From Caldifarciminota bacterium (GTDB lineage: Bacteria > Hydrothermota > Tepidihabitantia > SM23-42): a stretch of DNA of 5,457 nt. Positions within the stretch are counted from its first letter, which is position 1. Every line of letters begins with the position of its first letter. The notes below the pieces were generated by a model. It was not told the DNA's origin, searched no databases, and saw only the letters and a program-made list of their open reading frames with translations. This document shows, one piece after another, positions 1 through 5,307 of this stretch. A program made the position numbers and the translations under genes. Location of the stretch: assembly GCA_030671005.1 (NCBI GenBank), contig DAOVAN010000113.1, positions 1 to 5,457 of the forward strand, written 5' to 3'.

Positions 1-186
1 GTGCTGAGGGTCGATGCCTTAGGTGATTCAGGTATCGAAATCAAGGTTCTCGGTGACACACGTCCCATCATGCAATGGGATGTGATGGGCGAGTTGAGGA
101 AGAGAATTAAGCAGGCATTTGACCAGGAGGGCATAGAAATACCCTGGCCACATATGAAGGTCTATTTCGGTAATCCAGTCTCATAA
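1..186 (+). CDS. MscS-family mechanosensitive ion channel, C-terminal fragment
   Basis: This is the last 61 residues of a gene that begins before the window; the GTG at base 1 is most likely an internal valine codon, because MscS-type channels are several hundred residues long. The visible part matches the C-terminal alpha/beta domain of the MscS family: a strand with GDSGIEIKVLGD, a helix with a W-x-V-x-x-x-L-x-x-x-I-K-x-A-F pattern, then the family hallmark E-G-I-E-I-P-W-P-H followed by a final V-Y-F strand. This domain forms the cytoplasmic vestibule below the membrane pore in the inner membrane; the pore helices are outside the window. MscS channels open under membrane tension and release solutes during hypo-osmotic shock. 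Translation ends at TAA (184-186). The next gene has its own promoter 12 bp further on, so the two need not share a transcript. The family call is firm; the subfamily cannot be given from this fragment. Confidence 0.88.
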   Translation: MLRVDALGDSGIEIKVLGDTRPIMQWDVMGELRKRIKQAFDQEGIEIPWPHMKVYFGNPVS

Positions 187-197
187 ACTTAAGTCTC

Positions 198-225
198 TTG
201 ACAGATTCCCAATACGCAGTATAAT
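198..225 (+). promoter_or_regulatory. Sigma70-type promoter of the solute-binding/TonB fusion gene
   Basis: A perfect -35 hexamer TTGACA (198-203) and a perfect -10 hexamer TATAAT (220-225) are separated by 16 bp. Transcription would start near 232, leaving an untranslated leader of only about 15-18 bases, just enough for the ribosome-binding site. No operator palindrome is obvious in the spacer. The boxes match the housekeeping sigma70 consensus rather than the TTG/TAnnTTTG promoter of Bacteroidota, which bears on the organism's placement. It suggests strong, largely constitutive expression of the downstream gene. Confidence 0.8.
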
Positions 226-237
226 TCAGATAGATTC

Positions 238-243
238 AGGAGG
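238..243 (+). promoter_or_regulatory. Shine-Dalgarno site for the fusion gene
   Basis: AGGAGG lies 5 bases before the ATG at 249 and is fully complementary to the 16S rRNA anti-Shine-Dalgarno. It fixes the start codon of the solute-binding/TonB gene, and such a strong site is uncommon in Bacteroidota. Confidence 0.85.
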
Positions 244-248
244 TCGAT

Positions 249-2303
249 ATGCGATGTTTGTCATTGGTATTGATATTATTCCTTCTTGGGCTATTTTCGT
301 GTGGCCAAGAAGATGACCAGTTCATGGGCGAAACCGGTGGCCGGTTGGTACTCGGCACAATGGATTTGCCGACCAGGATTAGCCCCCTCGAGCCTTCGGT
401 GTTTTCTAGCAGTGAGATCCTTGATCTGCTGTTCTTGCATCTCCATCGAGTAGACAAGCAGACCGGCAAGATGAGGCCAGTGCTGGCAGAGTCATGGGAA
501 TTCTCTGAAGACCTGAAGACGATTACCTACTATCTGAGAAGGGATGTCAAATGGTGGGATGGTGAACCGGTTACGGCTGACGATGTTCTCTATACCTACC
601 AAAAGATGAAGGATCCGGAAACCAACTATGCGAATGTTAATTCTTTACGGTTTATTCGTGACGTTGCAGTACTGGATCCCTACACGATAAGGTTTTCCTT
701 TGAGAAGGTGTATGCGGATATCCTGACTGATTCTGACATCGTTCCGGTTCCGAAGCATGTGCACGAAGACAAGGGTGCACGATTTAGTGAGGAGCCAGTC
801 GGTAATGGTCCTTACAGAATTGAGAATTGGGTGCGCGGTTCAGGGCTTTTTCTGACCACCAATGACCAGTATTATCGCGGTCGGCCCCCGCTAGATGAAA
901 TACAGATTATGCACTACGCCAACATCGATGAAATGCTTAATGATTTCACTGATGGTGCGTTGGATGTTGTTTTGAATATCGCACCGAGAGCCGCACAAGA
1001 GCTACGTGACAATGAGAACGTTACGATTTTTAGCCAGCCGGGCAATTCATACTTGTATATCGGCTGGAACTTGACCCACCCGTTTCTCGAGGATAAGGAA
1101 GTGCGTACGGTTATGAGTATGGCGATCAATGAACAGCGCATACTGGATGACGTCTTTGCAGGAATGGGTGAGATTTGCCTGGGTCCTCTCCCATCGTCAT
1201 CATGGGGATATAATGGGCAGATTCAACGAATCGAGTATAATGTTGAGAATGCACGCACGATACTTCAAGAAAGAGGTTTTACAGACTTTAACCGCAACAG
1301 AATAATCGATAAAGACCGGAAGGATTTCACGATCAGGGTTATTACTAACTCGGAGAATCCTGACCGGGTAGCCATTCTTCAGCATGTTACAGAAGATCTA
1401 CAGCAAATCGGTGTGAGGGTAATCCCTCAGACACTTGATGCCGCTGCGTTCATCAATGCTTTGGTGGACAAGCGATTTGACGGTTACATCATGGGCTGGC
1501 GGGTAGGCGAAAAGATCGACCCTTCAGTATTTTGGAACTCGCAGGGCAGGTACAATTTCGTGTCCTATGCAAACGAATTTGTCGATTCGCTGATCGATGT
1601 TGGTGTGTCCATGCTCGACCGTAAGGAAGCAAGAAAGATATGGAATGAATTTCAGGAAGTCATCTACGAAGATCAACCTTACACGTTTCTTGTTGTACCT
1701 GACAAAGTAACAGCGACCTACAAGCGGGTGAAGGGTGTTGAGCATGATGTAAGGTTGGCGAGCGCTTCGGTTTATTGGATTCCTGAGGCTGAACGCAGAG
1801 TGAGTGTTGCAGCGGCGATGCCGGAAAATGCACCCCTGCAGGAAAGTGGATCTGAACCGGAGAACGCTCCTGCGGCGGTTGAGTCCGAGATAACCAGCAG
1901 CGAAGAACCACCCGAAGTCATCGCACCAGAAAGGATCCTCGAGGCGGCTGCACAGAGCGATAAAACGATATCTGATACACTAACCACCACTATTGTAGCT
2001 ACAGCCCCGCCCGCACCACCCAAGCCTTCGGTCATTACCCGTGCCGAACCCACAAGACGCATTGAACCGCAATACCCGGCAGCAGCAGCTGAATTCGGCG
2101 CATCCGGAACAATCGTCGTTCGTGTTCTGGTCAGCGGTGATGGAGGAGTGAAAGAGGCGCAGATATTAAAGACTTTTGGCAATCCTGCCTGCGAGCGTGC
2201 AGCGTTGGATGCCGCCCGCCAATGGCAGTTCAATCCAGCAACCAAAAACGGTGTACCGTTTGAACAGATGGTATCAATCCCGTTTACATTTTCACCTGAG
2301 TAA
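249..2303 (+). CDS. Lipoprotein: family 5 ABC solute-binding domain fused to a TonB C-terminal domain
   Basis: The 684-residue product starts with a short signal peptide ending in a lipobox-like L-F-S-C, so Cys18 is the likely lipidated residue after cleavage by signal peptidase II. Residues about 25-515 form a full-length solute-binding protein of the DppA/OppA type (SBP family 5). The hallmark W-W-D-G-E-P-V-T-A-D-D-V is at about 102-113, a G-P-Y-R-I-E-N-W strand is near 187-194, and a D-x-N-x-N-x-I-x-D-x-D loop that could bind calcium is at 346-356; a similar loop recurs in this family. Residues about 516-601 are a disordered linker rich in Pro, Ala, Glu and Ser. Residues about 602-684 are a TonB C-terminal domain: Q-Y-P-A-A-A, G-x-x-G-T-I-V-V-R-V-L-V, A-L-D-A-A-R-Q-W-Q-F-N-P-A, N-G-V-P-F and final I-P-F-T-F. 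The reading frame is continuous, so this is a real fusion. Known SBP family 5 members deliver peptides, nickel or sugars to an ABC permease; no permease gene is visible here. The substrate and the role of the TonB module are unknown; coupling to an outer-membrane receptor is only inference. The start is set by the AGGAGG 5 bases upstream. Confidence 0.9.
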   Translation: MRCLSLVLILFLLGLFSCGQEDDQFMGETGGRLVLGTMDLPTRISPLEPSVFSSSEILDLLFLHLHRVDKQTGKMRPVLAESWEFSEDLKTITYYLRRDVKWWDGEPVTADDVLYTYQKMKDPETNYANVNSLRFIRDVAVLDPYTIRFSFEKVYADILTDSDIVPVPKHVHEDKGARFSEEPVGNGPYRIENWVRGSGLFLTTNDQYYRGRPPLDEIQIMHYANIDEMLNDFTDGALDVVLNIAPRAAQELRDNENVTIFSQPGNSYLYIGWNLTHPFLEDKEVRTVMSMAINEQRILDDVFAGMGEICLGPLPSSSWGYNGQIQRIEYNVENARTILQERGFTDFNRNRIIDKDRKDFTIRVITNSENPDRVAILQHVTEDLQQIGVRVIPQTLDAAAFINALVDKRFDGYIMGWRVGEKIDPSVFWNSQGRYNFVSYANEFVDSLIDVGVSMLDRKEARKIWNEFQEVIYEDQPYTFLVVPDKVTATYKRVKGVEHDVRLASASVYWIPEAERRVSVAAAMPENAPLQESGSEPENAPAAVESEITSSEEPPEVIAPERILEAAAQSDKTISDTLTTTIVATAPPAPPKPSVITRAEPTRRIEPQYPAAAAEFGASGTIVVRVLVSGDGGVKEAQILKTFGNPACERAALDAARQWQFNPATKNGVPFEQMVSIPFTFSPE

Positions 2304-2312
2304 CACAAATCC

Positions 2313-2365
2313 GGGGTCTCTGCTTTTTTTATTGAAATAACATTTCGCCCTCCGGTAGAGGCCCC
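2313..2365 (+). repeat. Stem with long loop just after the fusion gene
   Basis: GGGGTCTCT (2313-2321) pairs with AGAGGCCCC (2357-2365) through nine pairs, one of them G-U, and the stem can be extended inward to twelve pairs with further wobbles. The loop is about 29-35 nt and contains a run of seven T (2324-2330). The T-run is inside the loop and no T-run follows the stem, so this is not a standard intrinsic terminator; it may instead protect the 3' end of the messenger. Confidence 0.4.
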
Positions 2366-2387
2366 ACATTTCCCAGAATTGTAATTT

Positions 2388-2400
2388 GGTTAGGGTTAGG
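2388..2400 (+). repeat. Short telomere-like tandem, two TTAGGG-type units
   Basis: GGTTAGGGTTAGG contains two copies of GGTTAG in a row with a further GG. The complementary word CCCTAA occurs once at 2610-2615, in inverted orientation about 210 bp away. It is too short to claim function, but it marks roughly where the unusual word content of the intergenic region begins. Confidence 0.35.
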
Positions 2401-2455
2401 ATGCTGGAAGAAAGGATAAGGCGCGTAGGGTCAACGTTTGGCGGTTACGAAGCCC

Positions 2456-2558
2456 GCCCCGTTAAATAGAACTATTCTTTGTCTGTGTGTATAACGGTTT
2501 CATAGTCGAACTACCATTCGCTAGCCTTGATGAACCATTTGTCCTTATTTAACGGGGC
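2456..2558. repeat. Perfect 13-bp inverted repeat enclosing 77 nt
   Basis: GCCCCGTTAAATA (2456-2468) is the exact reverse complement of TATTTAACGGGGC (2546-2558). The 77-nt interval contains a further TAACGG (2492-2497) that can also pair with CCGTTA (2459-2464), so the left arm has two competing partners. It also contains a small TAGT-CGA-ACTA hairpin (2503-2513). A 5-bp GGCGG/CCGCC hairpin (2440-2444 with 2454-2458) overlaps the left arm from outside. The arrangement could be a stem of a structured RNA or terminal repeats of a very small element. Confidence 0.6.
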
Positions 2559-2591
2559 ACGTATCGTCAAGCGTCCTACGGTTACGGTCTC

Positions 2592-2605
2592 TAAGACGTA
2601 AGACG
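2592..2605 (+). repeat. Tandem 7-mer TAAGACG x2
   Basis: TAAGACG occurs twice without a gap (2592-2598 and 2599-2605), inside the loop of the larger inverted repeat. It is short and could be chance, but adds to the repetitive character of this region. Confidence 0.4.
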
Positions 2606-2615
2606 TTATCCCTAA

Positions 2616-2631
2616 ACGAAACGGGTTTCGT
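2616..2631 (-). terminator. Small hairpin, possible weak terminator of the minus-strand operon
   Basis: ACGAAAC (2616-2622) and GTTTCGT (2625-2631) form a hairpin with a very tight loop, 25 bp past the stop codon of the PorX-like gene on the minus strand. On that strand the stem ends in TTT then AGGG, so the U-tract is poor. It competes with the larger inverted repeat for bases 2629-2631. The position suits a terminator; the sequence supports it weakly. Confidence 0.3.
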
Positions 2632-2655
2632 AACCGTAGTACGTTACCGGTCTTT

Positions 2656-4164
2656 TTATCTTGGTTTCATTACCCCGATGGGGAGGATCATTTCTTCGGT
2701 TGATATGCCACCATGTTGAAAAGTGTACTTGAATTCCTTTTCATACTCGGTTGGCTTTGTTGGGTAGATAAAATAGTGATCTTCTTTTGCGATGGCGAAA
2801 CGCACCGATGGGTCATCGCTGGGTAAGCTGATGTCTCCCGGATTATTCAAGAGTAGCGCACTCTTCTTATCGACCCTCAGGGCAGGTCCATACTTGTAGC
2901 GCAGATTTGGTGATATCTCGCGTCCACCATATATGATTGTCGGACGCCGGACTCTGATGAATCCGTGGTCCGTGGTCAAGATCAGCCGTCTGCCCTTGCG
3001 GGAAAGAGCCTTGAAGAGCTCGAAGATAGGCGATAGCGGGAACCAATAGGCTAGTATGTTCAGTAGTACTCTTTCGTCATCGAGTATGCCTTTCATATTG
3101 CCCCGACCGGGGATAGAATGGATAAGCATGTCAAAGAAGTTTATGATGATGATTACTATGTCGGTCGATTCGCCTTTGATTTTATTGATGCTTTTGCCGA
3201 TTTCCGTTATGGATGACAGCTTGTAGAACGAGAAATTCAAGCGTAAATTGTTTCGCTTCAATTGTTCCGCGAACAAGTTTCGTTCAAATCTGTTTTGCCC
3301 TTTTTCTTCATATGGCCAATACTGTGGATATTGCTCTACGATTTCTAAAGGTAGAAGGCCGGCGAATATCGAGTTTCTCGAATATGGTGTCGCCGTTGGC
3401 AGAATCGAATAGTAATAATGAGTTGCAATTTCGTAGTGGTCTTTTATGAACGGTATCAATTTTATGTACTGATCAAGACGCATGGAGTCGAAAATGACAA
3501 AATAGATTGGCCCATCCTTCAGTGCCGGAAAGACTATGTGTGAGAAGATCTGGTGCGAAAGGAGCGGTCCCTTACCTTTAAGGTAATCGGGGTATTCGCT
3601 CTCAATGTATTTTGCAAAGCCCGCGTTTCCGTCGCGCTTTTTCTGTTCATGTATCGCTTTCAGATCTTTGCTCCCGAACTCCAGCATTCTTGTGTCCCAG
3701 GATACGATATTTCGATAATATTCGACCCACTCATTGTGGTCGGTTGGCTCAACGATCGTTCTCAGTTGAGTCGAATATGATTCTGCCATTTTTTCTTCGA
3801 TTATGGAACGGCGTTTCAGCGTGCGGTTGAGGACCGAGAGCAGTTGGCTAAGACTGAATGGTTTTGTTATGTAGTCGTCGACCCAACCGCCATATGCCTC
3901 GGTCATCAAATCTTCCTCTTCACTTTTGGTGACCATGACGACGAGTTGCTCTGAGTTTTCACTCTTGATTTTTCTCAGTACTTCGAGACCGTCGACCCCT
4001 GGCATAATCTCGTCGAGAAAGATTAAATCGAAGGCTTCTTTGCTGGCGAGTTTCACTCCATCTTCGCCACTGGTTGCGGTTTGTACGTCATAGCCTTCCT
4101 TCTGTAGAAGATAGATAAATGGTTTCAACAAATCAATTTCATCATCAATCCATAGTATTTTCAT
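2656..4164 (-). CDS. porX: PorX-type response regulator: receiver domain plus PglZ phosphodiesterase domain
   Basis: The 502-residue product begins with a receiver domain (1-119) with the full phosphorylation set: Asp7/Asp8, phosphoacceptor Asp51 in F-L-D-E-I-M-P-G, Thr79 and Lys101 in T-K-P-F. A helical linker (about 120-200) leads to a PglZ domain of the alkaline phosphatase superfamily (about 203-502). Probable metal and catalytic residues are Asp226 in F-D-S-M-R-L-D, the Thr-rich P-T-A-T-P-Y-S-R-N segment at 256-264 (nucleophile Thr), Asp345 and His349 in N-F-F-D-M-L-I-H, Asp399-His400-Gly401, and His484 in Q-H-G-G-I-S-T-E-E-M. This architecture and length match PorX, the cytoplasmic regulator of the type IX secretion system in Bacteroidota, whose PglZ domain is described as a zinc-dependent phosphodiesterase acting on oligonucleotide signals. 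There is no DNA-binding domain. The start overlaps the kinase stop by ATGA, implying translational coupling. The family call is firm; control of type IX secretion in this organism is inference, since no secretion genes are in the window. Confidence 0.9.
   Translation of the reverse strand: MKILWIDDEIDLLKPFIYLLQKEGYDVQTATSGEDGVKLASKEAFDLIFLDEIMPGVDGLEVLRKIKSENSEQLVVMVTKSEEEDLMTEAYGGWVDDYITKPFSLSQLLSVLNRTLKRRSIIEEKMAESYSTQLRTIVEPTDHNEWVEYYRNIVSWDTRMLEFGSKDLKAIHEQKKRDGNAGFAKYIESEYPDYLKGKGPLLSHQIFSHIVFPALKDGPIYFVIFDSMRLDQYIKLIPFIKDHYEIATHYYYSILPTATPYSRNSIFAGLLPLEIVEQYPQYWPYEEKGQNRFERNLFAEQLKRNNLRLNFSFYKLSSITEIGKSINKIKGESTDIVIIIINFFDMLIHSIPGRGNMKGILDDERVLLNILAYWFPLSPIFELFKALSRKGRRLILTTDHGFIRVRRPTIIYGGREISPNLRYKYGPALRVDKKSALLLNNPGDISLPSDDPSVRFAIAKEDHYFIYPTKPTEYEKEFKYTFQHGGISTEEMILPIGVMKPR
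4161..4164 (-). other. ATGA stop/start overlap of kinase and regulator genes
   Basis: The kinase's TGA stop (4161-4163) and the regulator's ATG start (4162-4164) share bases on the minus strand. The site ahead of the regulator is a G-rich GGGGG about 7 bases upstream, a modest Shine-Dalgarno, so the regulator is probably translated mainly by ribosomes finishing the kinase, which would tie the amounts of the two proteins together. Confidence 0.85.
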
Positions 4165-5297
4165 TTTGCAACCCCCGGTATGTATATTTCAAAGCATGTT
4201 CCTTTCATTCCTGTTTCTCTCAGGGATAGCTTCCCCTTGTGGTATTCCTCAACGATTCTTTTGGTGAGAACTAGCCCTAGACCCCAACCGTATTTCTTGG
4301 TCGTGTATCCAGGCTTGAAGATACTGCTGCTCGTCTTGATTCCTTTGCCCGTATCTGTGATTCTAATGACCGCACCATCTGAAGCATAGGTCTTGATCGA
4401 TATCACCCCGGGATTCGAGCCGATTGCATCCAACCCGTTCTTGAGGATGTTCTCAACTGCCCATTCCAGAAGCACATCATCGAATCGCACAGTTGGTAAT
4501 GGTCGATAGTCCTCACGGAATTCTATTTGTGCGTGGCCGCGTCTTTTTATGTAGTTAACGGATTTCTTTATGGTTTCCATCGGATTTTTCTCCACTAGGC
4601 GCGGTGGCAGACCGATTCGCGAGAACTTCTCCAGCACTTCCCGCATACGCACGGCATCTTCTTGAATTCCTTCGAATGTTTCATCGTCGATGTTTCCTTT
4701 TAGTGCCTCGAGCCAGCCGATGAGTGATGACAGCGGTGTTGCTAGTTGATGGGCAGTTTCCTTGGCTAGGGAATTCCAAATTTTTTCTTCAATGCTTTTC
4801 CGGTAGAGTAAATAGCCCCAGAAGCCGAGAAATAAAAATGCAATGAGAAAGACCGTCTCAACAAAAGGTAGAATCTGCAGTGATTTAGTAAACGGGGAGA
4901 GACCCCAGTGGACATATCCCAAAAGGGTGGAATCGGCGCCATGTTTAATGACCATGGGGATGGGTTTCTGTACCCGGTCGAGTCTATCAACGGCCTTGTA
5001 CAAGTCTTTTTCTTTGATGTTCTTCGATGAATATGGCGTGCCTTCTGCGTCAGTCAGGATAACAGGAAAGTCAATTCTTTTGATCACCATGTCATAGAAT
5101 AATTCCAGAAGCCTTTCTTCGTCGATGCTTGGTCCACGGGCAAATTCGGCAAAGAGGCGGGACGTTGTTTCTGTTTCCTTTTTTATTCTTTGAATCAAAT
5201 AGTTGGAATAGATGAATGTTACGATACCGATCAAGGCAATACCGATCAAGAAGTATATGACAAGTGCCCTGGAGCTCAATCGGTGCCTGAGTATCAT
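4161..5297 (-). CDS. Membrane sensor histidine kinase, likely partner of the PorX-like regulator (PorY-like)
   Basis: The 378-residue inner-membrane protein has a first membrane helix at about 10-31, an extracytoplasmic sensor region at about 32-142 (with F-P-V-I-L-T-D-x-E-G, a PAS-like strand pair, near 77-86), a second helix at about 143-165, and a cytoplasmic kinase core. No HAMP domain fits: the dimerisation helix starts directly after the second membrane helix. The H-box is A-K-E-T-A-H-Q-L-A-T-P-L-S-S with phosphoacceptor His183; Gln follows His where most kinases have Glu. The ATPase part shows the N-box (E-N-I-L-K-N-G-L-D-A, 282-291), D-T-G-K-G-I (315-320) and G-W-G-L-G-L (337-342). 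The H-box and sensor wording resemble Bacteroidota kinases of the PorY type. It overlaps the regulator gene by four bases, so it probably phosphorylates Asp51 of that protein. An AGGAG sits only one base before the ATG, unusually close; the TTG at 5277-5279 (codon 7) is an alternative start with an AGG at better spacing. Confidence 0.88.
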   Translation of the reverse strand: MILRHRLSSRALVIYFLIGIALIGIVTFIYSNYLIQRIKKETETTSRLFAEFARGPSIDEERLLELFYDMVIKRIDFPVILTDAEGTPYSSKNIKEKDLYKAVDRLDRVQKPIPMVIKHGADSTLLGYVHWGLSPFTKSLQILPFVETVFLIAFLFLGFWGYLLYRKSIEEKIWNSLAKETAHQLATPLSSLIGWLEALKGNIDDETFEGIQEDAVRMREVLEKFSRIGLPPRLVEKNPMETIKKSVNYIKRRGHAQIEFREDYRPLPTVRFDDVLLEWAVENILKNGLDAIGSNPGVISIKTYASDGAVIRITDTGKGIKTSSSIFKPGYTTKKYGWGLGLVLTKRIVEEYHKGKLSLRETGMKGTCFEIYIPGVAK

Positions 5298-5298
5298 G

Positions 5299-5303
5299 CT
5301 CCT
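5299..5303 (-). promoter_or_regulatory. Shine-Dalgarno AGGAG abutting the kinase start
   Basis: On the minus strand the 10-bp gap between the upstream stop and the kinase ATG reads GAAAAGGAGC. The AGGAG is one base before ATG, whereas 5-9 bases is usual. Either initiation here is inefficient and depends on ribosomes ending at the upstream gene, or the true start is the TTG six codons further in. Confidence 0.5.
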
Positions 5304-5307
5304 TTTC

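Larger units (their letters stand above)
2571..2644. repeat. 16-bp imperfect inverted repeat close to the 3' end of the porX-like gene
   Basis: CTACGGTTACG (2576-2586) pairs perfectly with CGTAACCGTAG (2629-2639). The stem extends outward by four more pairs across one mismatch (GCGT 2571-2574 with ACGT 2641-2644, one being G-U). A T-rich stretch, TCTTTTTAT, follows at 2651-2659 in plus orientation, so the element could terminate plus-strand transcripts arriving from the fusion gene, although it is about 270 bp beyond that gene. The 42-nt interval holds a tandem TAAGACG pair and the right-hand hairpin overlaps the inner edge of the stem. Confidence 0.55.
2304..2655. other. Convergent intergenic region with dense inverted repeats
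   Basis: This is 352 bp between the stop of the fusion gene (plus strand) and the stop of the PorX-like gene (minus strand). I see no convincing coding frame, tRNA or CRISPR array. The left part (2304-2370) holds a long-loop stem and a T7 run. The part from about 2388 onward differs in word content from the genes, with repeated CGTTA/TAACG, GGTTACG and CGTAACC words, and contains two long inverted repeats, a small hairpin and a tandem 7-mer, each listed separately. It could be a miniature mobile or REP-like element, a structured non-coding RNA, or a bidirectional termination zone; the sequence alone does not decide. Confidence 0.6.

Noticed and set aside
1281..1320. EF-hand/dockerin repeat inside the solute-binding domain.
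   Set aside because: The D-x-N-x-N-x-I-x-D-x-D loop is single, and similar loops are common at this place in SBP family 5 proteins, so it is a family feature rather than an inserted dockerin.
1794..2052. Frameshift or assembly join between a solute-binding gene and a tonB gene.
   Set aside because: The frame is continuous, the linker composition is coherent, and no internal Shine-Dalgarno plus start precedes the TonB domain; only read data could overturn this.
1772..2308. A 178-codon open frame on the minus strand opposite the linker and TonB domain.
   Set aside because: It is antisense to a well-recognised domain, its Ser/Ala/Gly-rich translation resembles no family, and the Ala/Pro/Glu codons of the real gene naturally leave the opposite frame free of stops.
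2324..2330. Run of seven T after the fusion gene as an intrinsic terminator tail.
   Set aside because: No GC-rich stem ends directly before it; the only stem in the area has this run in its loop.
2388..2400. Telomere repeat, suggesting a linear replicon end or eukaryotic sequence.
   Set aside because: Only about two units are present and clear bacterial genes continue on both sides, so it is an internal short tandem at most.
2304..2655. tRNA, CRISPR array or small protein gene in the intergenic region.
   Set aside because: No cloverleaf with a T-loop motif, no regularly spaced repeats, and no open frame with a ribosome-binding site were found.
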